Shown: positions 16,527-25,054 of the stretch, piece by piece | Position numbering within the stretch: position 1 is the stretch's first letter | Layout: each line of letters opens with the position of its first letter | Notes under the pieces: generated by a model | The model's input: only the letters and a program-made list of their open reading frames with translations | What the model was told of the DNA's origin: nothing | The model's database searches: none | Program-made: the position numbers and the translations under genes | Origin: Bifidobacteriaceae bacterium | GTDB lineage: Bacteria > Actinomycetota > Actinomycetes > Actinomycetales > Bifidobacteriaceae | Direction: 5' to 3' | Assembly (NCBI GenBank): GCA_022649925.1 | Contig: JALCOX010000004.1 | Coordinates: forward strand, 1 to 47,589 | Length of the DNA stretch: 47,589 nucleotides

Positions 16527-17657
16527 CTACTCCAGCACGCCCTCGATGAGCTCAGAAATGACCTTCTGATACGGCATTCCCGAAGCCTCCCATGCCCGTG
16601 GGTACATGGAAATCGACGTGAATCCGGGCATAGTGTTGATCTCGTTGACCATCACCTCGCCACTGGGCAACACGAAGGTGTCAACGCGCGCCAGCCCCTC
16701 GCCATCTACGGCGGTGAAGGCCTCGGCGGCTACCTCACGCACCTGCTGCAGCGTCTCCTGAGGTAATCTGGCCGGGACTTCCACGTGAGAAGCGGAGGAG
16801 TCGGTGTACTTGCTGTCGAAGTCGTAGAACGCATCGTCGTCAGAGTTACGTGCGTCGAGCACCACCTCGCCCGGCCAACTCGTTCGCGGCTTACCGTGGC
16901 GGGTGGCGGCGAGGACGGCGCACTCGATTTCGCGACCGTCAATTCCCTGCTCGATGAGCACACGCCAGTCGTGAGGTGCCGCCTCGTACACGGCCTCCGC
17001 CAGATCCTCCGGCCGCTCCACCTTGCTCACGCCGAAACTGGAGCCCGCGCGCGAGGGCTTGACGAACAGAGGATACGCGAGATTCGCCTGCTTCACCCGG
17101 GCGGCAAGATCCTCTTGATTCGCGGCGAAGTGGGAGGCATCGTCGAAGTCGCGAGCGTCAACGGTGATCCCGGGTGCCACTGGAACGCCGGCGGCCGCCA
17201 GAAGAATCTTTGTGTAATGCTTGTCCATGCACGCTGACGAGGCAAAGACGCCACAGCCCACGTAAGCGACGTTCATCATCTCGAGAAGACCTTGAATGGT
17301 GCCGTCTTCTCCGTAGGGGCCGTGCAAAACCGGGAAGACCACGTCAATGTGGCCCAAAGACTCGAGCCGCCCGCCGTCACCCTCCACAAAGAAGCCGTCG
17401 CCACCGCGCGAGACGTCGAGCACCACACGTCGGGAGGAATCCTTCATCTCGACCGTGGGCATGTCGCCGTTGTCGAGACTCCACGAGCGCGGGTCCACAT
17501 CGTCGATGACCCACTCGCCCGCGCGCGTGATGCCGATGGGAACGGGCTCGAAGCGCTCACGATCGATGGCGCGCAGCAAGCTCGCTGCCGAAATACACGA
17601 AATGGAATGCTCGTCGGCACGGCCTCCGTAGAGAACCGCAACCCGCTGTGTGGACAT
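16527..17657 (-). CDS. ddl: D-alanine--D-alanine ligase
   Basis: An ATP-grasp enzyme that makes D-Ala-D-Ala for peptidoglycan precursors. The 376 residues carry AVLYGGRADEHSISCISA (N-terminal signature 1), VVFPVLHGPYGEDGTIQGLLE (signature, residues about 106-126), MDKHYTKILLAAAGVPV, YPLFVKPSRAGSSFGVSKV (ATP-binding), VLIEQGIDGREIECAVL and, at the end, ARVDTFVLPSGEVMVNEINTMPGFTSIS split over the metal-binding Asp, Glu and Asn. AAAGGCGAG precedes the ATG. It follows gpsA in the same direction, 91 bases apart. Confidence 0.97.
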   Translation of the reverse strand: MSTQRVAVLYGGRADEHSISCISAASLLRAIDRERFEPVPIGITRAGEWVIDDVDPRSWSLDNGDMPTVEMKDSSRRVVLDVSRGGDGFFVEGDGGRLESLGHIDVVFPVLHGPYGEDGTIQGLLEMMNVAYVGCGVFASSACMDKHYTKILLAAAGVPVAPGITVDARDFDDASHFAANQEDLAARVKQANLAYPLFVKPSRAGSSFGVSKVERPEDLAEAVYEAAPHDWRVLIEQGIDGREIECAVLAATRHGKPRTSWPGEVVLDARNSDDDAFYDFDSKYTDSSASHVEVPARLPQETLQQVREVAAEAFTAVDGEGLARVDTFVLPSGEVMVNEINTMPGFTSISMYPRAWEASGMPYQKVISELIEGVLE

Positions 17658-17748
17658 GTTTTATCTCGCCTTTCGCGTCGTACAGATAACCAGGTAACCG
17701 GATGGCCCGTGTGGCCTGTGCGGCCAGTACAGCCCGTGTTGCCGAAAC

Positions 17749-18747
17749 TTACTCTCCGGTGATCTCTGTGCCGAAGAGATCGCTCATCATCTCGTCAAAA
17801 GAATATCCGTCGTTGATGACGTGGCTCATGGCGCGCGCCAGGGGCATTTTTACGCCGAGATTCTCGGCGAGGGCAACCGCAGCGCCCGTCGTGGGGACTC
17901 CCTCTGCAACGCCATTGCTGGCCTCGGTCGCCTCCTCGACGCTCATTCCCTTACCGAGATTAAATCCAAAGGTGAAGTTGCGGCTGAGCGGGGAACCGCA
18001 CGTCGCGACGAGGTCGCCGAATCCGGCGAGCCCCTGGAAGGTCTCGGCCTTGGCCCCAGCGGCGAGCCCCAGAGCTGTCAGCTCGGAGAGTCCTCGCGTC
18101 TCAATCATCGCGGCAGTGTTCTCGCCGTTACCTGCGCCGCGCGCCATTCCGACCGCGAGCGCCACGACGTTCTTGAGCGAGCCACACATCTCGAGGCCGA
18201 TAACGTCGGTGGTGACAAAGGGTTTGAAATACGACGTCGAGCAGGCGCGGGCCACCGTGTGAGCGGCGGCGAGATCGACGGAGGCGACCACCGTGCCACC
18301 GGGCTGACGCATGGCGACTTCCTTGGAGAGATTGGGCCCAGAGACCGCAGCAAAGCGCTCTTCCGGCACTCCCAGAGCCTCCCTCACCACCTGATCCATG
18401 CGCTTCTCCGTGGTCCGCTCGATCCCCTTCATGAGCGAGACCACGATGGCGTGAGGAGGAATGAAACCTTTGAAGTCGGCGAGCGCACCGCGGGCCGCCT
18501 GGGCAGCGATCGCCACCACGATGATCTCCGCGTTTTCGACGGCCGCCTTACGATCCCCCGTCGCGCTGACGGAGTCTGGCAGGCGATCGACGACCGGAAG
18601 CCTGGAGGAATTCCTGTGATTGTCGTTGATGTCGTCGACGATGTGCGATTCTTTCGCCCACATCGTGACCTTATTGCCTGCGTCCGCAAGAACCTGGCCG
18701 AAGGCGGTTCCCCACGCGCCGGCACCGAGAACAGTAATTTGCGCCAT
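17749..18747 (-). CDS. gpsA: Glycerol-3-phosphate dehydrogenase (NAD(P)+)
   Basis: Reduces dihydroxyacetone phosphate to sn-glycerol 3-phosphate for phospholipid synthesis. The 332 residues contain the N-terminal dinucleotide site VLGAGAWGTAFGQVLADAG, the substrate-binding SLMKGIE and VSGPNLSKEVA (residues about 108-145), and the C-terminal catalytic region SLKNVVALAVGMARGAGNGENT and LAGFGDLVATCGSPLSRN. TAAGGT lies nine bases before the ATG. It works in the same pathway as plsC, which in this window is separated from it by the sulfatase island and the DUF202 genes. Confidence 0.97.
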   Translation of the reverse strand: MAQITVLGAGAWGTAFGQVLADAGNKVTMWAKESHIVDDINDNHRNSSRLPVVDRLPDSVSATGDRKAAVENAEIIVVAIAAQAARGALADFKGFIPPHAIVVSLMKGIERTTEKRMDQVVREALGVPEERFAAVSGPNLSKEVAMRQPGGTVVASVDLAAAHTVARACSTSYFKPFVTTDVIGLEMCGSLKNVVALAVGMARGAGNGENTAAMIETRGLSELTALGLAAGAKAETFQGLAGFGDLVATCGSPLSRNFTFGFNLGKGMSVEEATEASNGVAEGVPTTGAAVALAENLGVKMPLARAMSHVINDGYSFDEMMSDLFGTEITGE

Positions 18748-18826
18748 GGTTCATTACCTTACTGCTACGTAGCGTCTACCACGCAGCGGCAGGATGATGT
18801 TTGCACAACTGTTTCAGGCAGTCTTC

Positions 18827-20167
18827 TCAGGCGGCCTTCTTCAGGTCCATGATTTTCGCCACGTTCTGGTTGGACTGCACCATGCGCGCCATGATCTCGA
18901 TGTCGGGCTGAATATGGCTGAAGAAGTGATAATAGCCGGGGCAGAGATAGTTCTGCTGATGCACGCCGTCCTGTGCCGGCACGAAGCGATCCTTGGGGCA
19001 GCCCCCATTGCACGCCCACCGCACGGGGCACTTCATGCATTGCTCGGAAAGTCCGGTGTACTTGTTCATGCCAAACTCGCGCTGCTCGGGAGAGGCGACG
19101 ACGTCGGCCAGCGAGCGCGTCGCGACGTTGCCGCGTTCGTAGCCGGGCTCCACCCAATGGTCGCAGGCGTAAATCTCGCCGGTGTGCAGCACCGCCACTT
19201 CACCGCCGCAGACGGGGGCGTGGGTGCACAGCGTGTATTCGCCCAGCGCATTGCCCAGAGTCACGTCGAACAGCTGCACGAAGACCTTGCCGACATCGCG
19301 CGTGACCCACTCGTCGTAGATATCGGAGAGGAACTTGCCCCACTTGATGGGCTCGACGGAGCGAGAGGTGACGTCGGAACCCTCCTGGCGATACAGCGGA
19401 CGCTTGGTGTGCTTGTCGTGCCAACCGGCCTCGGCCAGCGGCAGCTCCGCGCGCGTGACGCGTTCCACGATCGGGATGAACTGAATGTACTGCGCACCCA
19501 GAGTGTCACGGAAGTAGTGATACACCTCCAGGGCGTGGTCCTCATTGCCGGCGTGAACCGTGCACAGGATGTTGGTGTCGACGTGGTACTTCTTGAGGAT
19601 GTTCCAGCCGCGAATGACCTGCTTTTGCGTGCCGTGCCCCGCGCGATTGACGCGATAAATATCGTGAAGCTCTTCGGGACCGTCAATGGAGATACCTACG
19701 AGGAAATGGTTGTCCGCGAGGAATTTTCCCCAACGGTCGTCAAGCAACGTTCCGTTGGTCTGAATTGCGTGGTGAACCTGCTGCCCTGGGCGCTTGAGTT
19801 GCTCCGCCAACTCCACGGCGTGCTCGAAGAAATCGACGCCGCGCAGCGTGGGTTCGCCACCCTGCCACTCGATGGTGACGTCTCCGTCGGGCTGGGAGTC
19901 GAGGAAGTTGGTGAGATAGGTGCGCAGACCCTCTTCGCTCATCTGCTGAGTCTCTGTCAGGAGCTCTTTGGAGAGGAAGAAGCAATACGTGCAGTCGAGA
20001 TTGCACGCCGCGCCCGCCGGCTTGGCGAGTGCCGAGAAGTGAACTCGGGGTGCGCTGCGCGTGAAGAGAGGGCGCAGTGGGTTGTCTTGAGGACGACCTC
20101 CCGACGACTTCTTGTTCTTCCTGCGCGCCGCCCGATTACCTGTTTTCTGCCATGCCGCTTCAGTCAT
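18827..20167 (-). CDS. Anaerobic sulfatase-maturating enzyme (radical SAM/SPASM)
   Basis: A 446-residue radical SAM protein that converts the active-site Cys or Ser of sulfatases to formylglycine. The radical SAM cluster is CNLDCTYC at Cys55, Cys59 and Cys62. The SPASM domain starts with CTHAPVCGGEVAVLHTGEIYA then C, followed by CMKCPVRWACNGGCPKDRF for the auxiliary [4Fe-4S] clusters, and ends with a late Cys in NYLCPGYYHFF. EWQGGEPTL near residue 120 is typical of the group. A basic N-terminal extension of about 35 residues precedes the domain. GAGG overlaps the stop of the epimerase gene nine bases upstream, so both are one operon. The partner sulfatase, with Cys in its C-T-P-A-R motif, lies divergently at 23022. 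Confidence 0.95.
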   Translation of the reverse strand: MTEAAWQKTGNRAARRKNKKSSGGRPQDNPLRPLFTRSAPRVHFSALAKPAGAACNLDCTYCFFLSKELLTETQQMSEEGLRTYLTNFLDSQPDGDVTIEWQGGEPTLRGVDFFEHAVELAEQLKRPGQQVHHAIQTNGTLLDDRWGKFLADNHFLVGISIDGPEELHDIYRVNRAGHGTQKQVIRGWNILKKYHVDTNILCTVHAGNEDHALEVYHYFRDTLGAQYIQFIPIVERVTRAELPLAEAGWHDKHTKRPLYRQEGSDVTSRSVEPIKWGKFLSDIYDEWVTRDVGKVFVQLFDVTLGNALGEYTLCTHAPVCGGEVAVLHTGEIYACDHWVEPGYERGNVATRSLADVVASPEQREFGMNKYTGLSEQCMKCPVRWACNGGCPKDRFVPAQDGVHQQNYLCPGYYHFFSHIQPDIEIMARMVQSNQNVAKIMDLKKAA

Positions 20168-20176
20168 TGCACATCC

Positions 20177-21109
20177 TCATTTCGTCGAGAAGAAAGTAAG
20201 GTCCGTCACCAGGGTGAGCGGGCGAGCTGCACTCACCCTATCAATCCCCGGCGCCGCATTGAGCGCATTGGGGACCGAGGTTTGCGGCTCGACGCAGAGC
20301 GCGTCCTTGGGAACCGAAAAAACAGTAGCGTACGAGTGGCTGGTGGAGATATGCATTTCCATATCCTCCCAGACCAGAGTGGCCGCGAGTGTCGGGAAGA
20401 AGCCGAAGGTGTCGTCCCATGGAGCGGGGGTGGGCGCAATGCGTCGGCCCGTTGGCAATCCGTTTTCGCCGCGCTGGGCCTGCCAGTCGGGATAGAACTG
20501 CAAAGACACCTCTTGATCCGAGGCGTCGTCGTTGAGATGACGGCGGAACCAGGGGTGCAGACCAAGCTGGCCTGGGAAGTCCTCACCGTCCGTCGCGAGG
20601 GTTTCAGTAATGCGCACCGAGTTACGCCTCGCCTCCACACTCATCGACGTCGTCGCGGACCAGGGCCACCACGGTGACAGGTCGAGGCTAAAGCTCGCCT
20701 TCTGCTCGTCGGCCGTGGTGACAACTTCGTCGGTGGACCACTCCCCCAATCGGCCGAGACCGTGAATCGAGAAGGGCGGCTGATTCAGAGGGAGTTGATA
20801 CGTCATTCCTTTTGAATACAGAAGACCGCCGCCGATGCGGCCGACCCACGGAGTCATAGGGAATGCCCCGTATTGAAAGACGCGCATGCCCGGCTGGTAC
20901 TGGCGCAAGATCTCGTGACCGAACGCCGTGATCGAACTGATGCGACCGGCGTCGTGGGGCGTGATCGTCACCGACACCTCATCGGTGGAGAGGACCTGCT
21001 GAGGCCCCTTCGGCCCGGGCCACTCGACGTCATCCACCTTTTTCGCACGACTCAGGCGGGCTGCGTCCTCACTGAGATCGTTATCTGTGACGACATCTTT
21101 GTCATTCAT
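20177..21109 (-). CDS. Aldose 1-epimerase (galactose mutarotase-like)
   Basis: 310 residues of the galactose mutarotase superfamily. The catalytic pair is probably the His in LGLHPWFRRHL (about residue 197) and the Glu in CVEPQTSVPNAL (about residue 277); GAFPMTPWVGRI near residue 85 matches the substrate-binding N-P/R-x-x-x-R-I-x-G loop in a variant form. It interconverts alpha and beta anomers of a sugar. An acidic 35-residue N-terminal extension precedes the fold. GGAG lies six bases before the ATG. It is first in an operon with the sulfatase maturase and diverges from the sugar porter, so its substrate is likely the sugar released from, or carrying, the sulfate ester. Confidence 0.9.
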   Translation of the reverse strand: MNDKDVVTDNDLSEDAARLSRAKKVDDVEWPGPKGPQQVLSTDEVSVTITPHDAGRISSITAFGHEILRQYQPGMRVFQYGAFPMTPWVGRIGGGLLYSKGMTYQLPLNQPPFSIHGLGRLGEWSTDEVVTTADEQKASFSLDLSPWWPWSATTSMSVEARRNSVRITETLATDGEDFPGQLGLHPWFRRHLNDDASDQEVSLQFYPDWQAQRGENGLPTGRRIAPTPAPWDDTFGFFPTLAATLVWEDMEMHISTSHSYATVFSVPKDALCVEPQTSVPNALNAAPGIDRVSAARPLTLVTDLTFFSTK

Positions 21110-21473
21110 TTCAACTCCAACTTTCTAGCTGATTTCTCACTCAGAACGTACCCATGAGTTCCGACACACTGCCTAAAGGTGCAGTAACGTCGACACCTGC
21201 GGAGGCGGAAGGAGAACTCACGACACATCCCTCATTTCCATCACTGGATTCACGTTACACGTTTTTATTGTCCTTTTCTACAGCGCTGGAATTTCTTTTA
21301 TATCTCGACTTCCACCACGGGAAATGCGGCGTTGTTAGCGTGCACAACGGTGAAGTAAGACTCGCGCAAACCATTGAGATTACAGCAAAACGCGGGTCAC
21401 GATTTGGTAAAATACGCCTTGGCGTTCTACTCTTTTACGTGCAACGTGGCAACAGAAAACAAAGGAGTTTGTA
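21110..21473. promoter_or_regulatory. 364-bp divergent control region of the sulfatase island
   Basis: It lies between the epimerase-maturase operon (-) and the porter-sulfatase operon (+) and is AT-richer than its flanks. It must hold both promoters. A TAAAAT hexamer near 21409 is a possible + strand -10 box, but no good -35 accompanies it. An open frame at 21154-21474 runs through but has no coding character and ends inside the next start, so it is not called as a gene. Confidence 0.5.
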
Positions 21474-22979
21474 ATGTCGAGTGTAAGCGTTGAAAACGCT
21501 AAGCCTACATACACACCCAGAGAGCACCAAGCACGGCGCTATTCAGTCTGGGTCGCAATCGTCGCCTCACTCTCTGGCCTGATGTTCGGCTGGGATTCAA
21601 TGGCCCTCAACGTCGTTAAGAACGCTCTGCAGTATCACACAAAGGCCAACAACGGCCTCATCGGCTTCGCCATCGCCTTCGGCGTGCTCTCCGCAGTTCT
21701 CGGAGCCTTCGTCGCAGGACGCCTCTCCGACAAGACCGGCCGCAAGCCGATCATGATCATCTCTGCCGTCCTCTTCATCGTTTCGTCAATCGGTATCGTC
21801 TTCATCGGTAACTCGATTGGACTCTTCCTCTTCTGGCGTTTCTTCTCGGGTCTGGCAATGGGCGCCGCAATGACAATCGCCCCGGCCTACATCTCCGAGA
21901 CGGCCCCCGCCGACTTGCGCGGCACTTTGGTGTCGCTGCGCCAGTTCTTCATCATCATCGGCCTGTTCGTCTGCGGCCTGCTCGGTGACTGGCTCGTCGG
22001 CAAGGCCGACGCTCCCGCCAAGGGCTCCGACATGCCACAGTCTGCCGGCAACCTCTCCATGCTGGGCCTGAATCTGGAAGCCTGGCAGTGGGCCTTCCTC
22101 TCCGTCGCCATCGGCGGCATCGTCTACCTCGTGACCGCTCTAATGGTCCCCGAATCTCCTCGCTACCTCGTTCTGGCAGGCAAGCTCGAAGAGGCAAAGG
22201 CCTCTCTGGGCAAGACCACAGGTGAAGACTCCGATGAACTCGATGCACGCATCGCAGGAATTCAGGATTCTCTGAAGTCCGACTCCAAGCGCTCCGGTTT
22301 CAAGGTGGTTCTCACCAAGTCCGGTCACAACCTCCAGAAGGTCGTCTGGGTCGGTGTCGCTCTGGCCGCCCTGCAGCAGTTCGTCGGCATCAACGCCATC
22401 TTCTATTACTCCACCACGATCTTCGCTACCGTGGGCTTCGGTGAGCAGCAGGCTCTTCAGCAGACGCTGATTCTCACCGGCGTCAAGGTGGTCGCCATCA
22501 TCCTGGGTATGATCCTCATCGATCGCATCGGACGCCGTCCGCTCATGATCTTCGGCTCGGCCGCCATGGTCGTGTCCCTCATCGCCGTCTCCTCCATCAT
22601 GTTGAGCGCCCCGAAGGCAGCCGACGGTTCCCCCGACCTCGCCGGTAACCCCGCACTCGGAATCATCGCTCTCATCGCTCTGTGCCTTTACGTCGGAAGC
22701 TACGCAGGAACGTGGGGCCCCATCATGTGGGTCCTCGTCGGCGAGATGTTCCCGAACAGGATTCGTGGCGCAGCGACTTCCATCGCCGGCGCCGCCGAGT
22801 GGATAGCCAACTTCGCTGTGACGCTCTCCTTCCCGGTTCTGGCCGCATGGTCGATCGGAACGACGTACATCATCTATGGAGTCATGGCTCTCATCGGCTT
22901 GCTCTTCGTCATCTTCCTGGTGCCGGAGACCAAGAACGTCGAGCTCGAGGACATGGACAAGCTCGTCGAGCAAAACTAA
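21474..22979 (+). CDS. MFS sugar:proton symporter (sugar porter family)
   Basis: A 501-residue, twelve-segment major facilitator of the sugar porter subfamily. Signatures are GRLSDKTGRKP after helix 2, PESPRYLVLAG before the central loop (about residue 223), QQFVGINAIFYYS in helix 7 (the family Q-Q-x-x-G-x-N-x-x-x-Y-Y), DRIGRRP in the second half, and PETKNVELEDMD at the C-terminus for the usual P-E-T-K-G. It imports a sugar by proton symport. The sulfatase follows 42 bases downstream in the same operon, so the cargo is probably a (sulfated) sugar. AAAGGAG stands eight bases before the ATG. A LacI-type palindrome overlaps codons 5-9. Confidence 0.94.
   Translation: MSSVSVENAKPTYTPREHQARRYSVWVAIVASLSGLMFGWDSMALNVVKNALQYHTKANNGLIGFAIAFGVLSAVLGAFVAGRLSDKTGRKPIMIISAVLFIVSSIGIVFIGNSIGLFLFWRFFSGLAMGAAMTIAPAYISETAPADLRGTLVSLRQFFIIIGLFVCGLLGDWLVGKADAPAKGSDMPQSAGNLSMLGLNLEAWQWAFLSVAIGGIVYLVTALMVPESPRYLVLAGKLEEAKASLGKTTGEDSDELDARIAGIQDSLKSDSKRSGFKVVLTKSGHNLQKVVWVGVALAALQQFVGINAIFYYSTTIFATVGFGEQQALQQTLILTGVKVVAIILGMILIDRIGRRPLMIFGSAAMVVSLIAVSSIMLSAPKAADGSPDLAGNPALGIIALIALCLYVGSYAGTWGPIMWVLVGEMFPNRIRGAATSIAGAAEWIANFAVTLSFPVLAAWSIGTTYIIYGVMALIGLLFVIFLVPETKNVELEDMDKLVEQN
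21486..21500. promoter_or_regulatory. LacI-type palindrome inside the porter's first codons
   Basis: AGCGTT-GAA-AACGCT is a perfect dyad of the kind bound by LacI/GalR repressors, located 12 bases into the coding sequence. It could act as a roadblock operator. It may also be a coincidence of the codons; the local LacI gene is at 26900. Confidence 0.45.
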
Positions 22980-23021
22980 CTGTTTCACTGTCTCCCTTTG
23001 GGAATGAAGAAAGGAATCAAA

Positions 23022-24551
23022 ATGGCTGACTCACAAAAGCCAATGAACATCCTGATGCTGATGACCGATCAGCATCGCGTAGACACCCTCGGTTGCTACG
23101 GCAACGAGATCTGCAAGACCCCGACGCTCGACGAAATCGCCAACACGGGCACCCGCTTCACCGACTGGTTCACCCCCTCGGCAATCTGCACCCCTGCGCG
23201 CGCCTCGCTCTACACGGGCTACGCACCCTTCCGCCACAAGCTGCTCGCCAACGAGGAGCGCAACGTGGGCTACATGGAGGATCTCAAGGACGGTCAGTGG
23301 ACCTTCCCGCAGGAACTCAAGAAGCACGGCTGGAACACCGGCCTGGTCGGCAAGTGGCATTCAGGCACTCACAAGAACGCCAACTACTACGGCTTCGACG
23401 GCGAGGATTACAAGGGATGGCACAACGACATCACCCACCCTGACTACCTCAAGTATCTGGCCGACAACAACTTCCCGCCCTACGCAATCACCGATCGCTA
23501 CCGCGGCACCTTCCCCAACGGTCAGCCGGGCAACCTCATCGCCGCCCGCCTGCAGCAGCCCGTCGAGGCGACCTACGAGCACTACCTCGCAACTCGCACC
23601 ATCGAGATGCTCGAGCGCTACGCCAAGGATCAGTCGGAATCCAACAAGCCGTTCTTCCTGCTGTCGTCCTACTCGGCACCGCACCTTCCCTACATCATCC
23701 CGGACGAGTACTTCGACATGTACGATCCCGCCGATATCAAGCTGCCGCCGAGCGTCGCCGAAGACTTCGCCGACAAGCCCCCAGTACAGAAGAACTACTC
23801 CAAGCACTGGGCCTTCGACACGATGACCGAGGAACAGGATCGCAAGCTGATCGCCGCATACTACGGCTACGTCTCCATGGTTGACATGGAGTTCGGCCGC
23901 ATCATGGACGCCGTCAAGCGCCTGGGCCTCGAGGACAACACGGCGGTCGTGTTCAGTTCCGACCACGGCGAGTTCACCGGCGCCCATCGTCTCCACGACA
24001 AGGGACCAGCCATGTACGACGACATCTATCACACCGCAGGCCTCATCCGGGTTCCCGGATGCAAGCCCCAGGTGCGCGACGACTTCGTGACGCTACTCGA
24101 CCTGCCCGCGACCTTCCTTGACATCGCTGGCCTGGATACCTCGCCCGCCGTCGATTCCCGTTCCCTGCTGCCGATCGTTCGCGGTGAGCACCCGGCATGG
24201 GATCCCTACGTGCTCTGCGAATTCCACGGGCACCACTTCCCGCTCGCCCAGCGCATGATCCGCACTAAGGATTACAAGCTGGTCGTCAACCCGGAGTCGC
24301 GCAACGAGTTCTACGATCTCAACGCAGATCCGTACGAGCTGAACAACCGCTACGACGACGTTCTCCTCAAGGGGCCTCAAGACGAGCTCATGAAGACGCT
24401 CTACAACCGTCTGCGCGCTCGTGGAGACAAGTTCTTCCACTGGATGACGGAAATGTTCAACGTGGGAACGCTCGACTACGACCCCACGATGAGCGGCCTC
24501 GACGAGTCCACCTATAAGGACCAGAAGAAGAAGGCCGACGCAGGTAAGTAA
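23022..24551 (+). CDS. Sulfatase (Cys-type, formylglycine-dependent)
   Basis: 509 residues from the ATG at 23022, which has AAAGGA seven bases upstream; an in-frame TTG at 22998 would add eight residues. The alkaline-phosphatase fold is clear. The first metal-binding Asp is in MLMTDQHRVDTLGCYG (Asp16; Gln replaces the usual second Asp). The sulfatase signature is CTPARASLYTGY with Cys56, the residue turned to formylglycine by the maturase encoded divergently. Others are VGKWHSG (about residue 117), SYSAPHLPY, VFSSDHGEFTGAHRLHDKG (metal site, about residue 310) and NEFYDLNADPYELNN near the end. No signal peptide, so it acts in the cytoplasm after uptake by the adjacent porter. The substrate is unproven; in bifidobacteria such clusters are known for N-acetylglucosamine-6-sulfate use. 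Confidence 0.95.
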   Translation: MADSQKPMNILMLMTDQHRVDTLGCYGNEICKTPTLDEIANTGTRFTDWFTPSAICTPARASLYTGYAPFRHKLLANEERNVGYMEDLKDGQWTFPQELKKHGWNTGLVGKWHSGTHKNANYYGFDGEDYKGWHNDITHPDYLKYLADNNFPPYAITDRYRGTFPNGQPGNLIAARLQQPVEATYEHYLATRTIEMLERYAKDQSESNKPFFLLSSYSAPHLPYIIPDEYFDMYDPADIKLPPSVAEDFADKPPVQKNYSKHWAFDTMTEEQDRKLIAAYYGYVSMVDMEFGRIMDAVKRLGLEDNTAVVFSSDHGEFTGAHRLHDKGPAMYDDIYHTAGLIRVPGCKPQVRDDFVTLLDLPATFLDIAGLDTSPAVDSRSLLPIVRGEHPAWDPYVLCEFHGHHFPLAQRMIRTKDYKLVVNPESRNEFYDLNADPYELNNRYDDVLLKGPQDELMKTLYNRLRARGDKFFHWMTEMFNVGTLDYDPTMSGLDESTYKDQKKKADAGK

Positions 24552-24596
24552 TAGTAAGTAAGCAGCGGCAGTGAGCTGCTGAGCAGTGTTGTAGAG

Positions 24597-24643
24597 GGCT
24601 GTGGCGCCCATCCCGTATATTCTTACGGATGAGGGCCACAGCC
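24597..24643. terminator. Long hairpin after the sulfatase gene
   Basis: GGCTGTGG (24597-24604) pairs with CCACAGCC (24636-24643), with further pairing inside (CATCC/GGATG, CGTA/TACG). It follows the sulfatase stop by 45 bases. A weak T-rich tail makes rho-independent action possible but not certain. Confidence 0.5.
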
Positions 24644-24667
24644 ATTTCACATTTGGAGTGAGGATTT

Positions 24668-25054
24668 ATGAGTAGCAACGATAGCGACACAACCGAGCAG
24701 AGGCGTCCACGATGGGTATTCTCGGAGGGCGACGAGCCCGATCCCCGATTTTCCCTGGCGAACGAGCGCACCTTCCTCGCTTGGATTCGCACGTCGATGG
24801 CCTTCATCGCGGCGGGCGTGGCATTCCACGCGGTCACGCTGCAAATTCCCGACGGCATCAAGCTAGCGGTTTCCGTGCTTCTGCTCGTGGCAGGCGTGGT
24901 GATGCCGCCCTTCGCCTGGATCAAGCGCGGACTCACGGAGCGCGCCATGCGCAAGAACAAGCCCCTACCAAACTCGATGTTCGAGGAATACGCCGTGGGA
25001 GCCCTCCTCGTCGTGATCGGAATTCTCCTGGGAATCGGACTTTCCCTTGGCTAA
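24668..25054 (+). CDS. DUF202/YidH family membrane protein
   Basis: 128 residues with the DUF202 signature RFSLANERTFLAWIRTSMAFIAAG (start of the domain, about residue 24) and three transmembrane segments (about 36-58, 64-83, 103-126). The family is widespread and of unknown function. GAGG precedes the ATG. It overlaps the next gene, which encodes a second member of the same family, by eight bases; such tandem pairs (YidH/YidG) are usual. Confidence 0.9.
   Translation: MSSNDSDTTEQRRPRWVFSEGDEPDPRFSLANERTFLAWIRTSMAFIAAGVAFHAVTLQIPDGIKLAVSVLLLVAGVVMPPFAWIKRGLTERAMRKNKPLPNSMFEEYAVGALLVVIGILLGIGLSLG

Noticed and set aside
18827-20167. Radical SAM enzyme as a peptide (RiPP) maturase
   Set aside because: No precursor peptide gene lies nearby, while the sequence type and the divergent Cys-type sulfatase fit anaerobic sulfatase maturation.
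18794-20677. A 627-codon open frame opposite the maturase and epimerase genes
   Set aside because: Antisense shadow of two genes with clear catalytic motifs; long antisense frames are common in high-GC DNA.
21154-21474. A 106-codon open frame upstream of the sugar porter
   Set aside because: It fills the divergent promoter region, has no recognisable domain, and ends exactly at the porter start. Chance frame in non-coding DNA.
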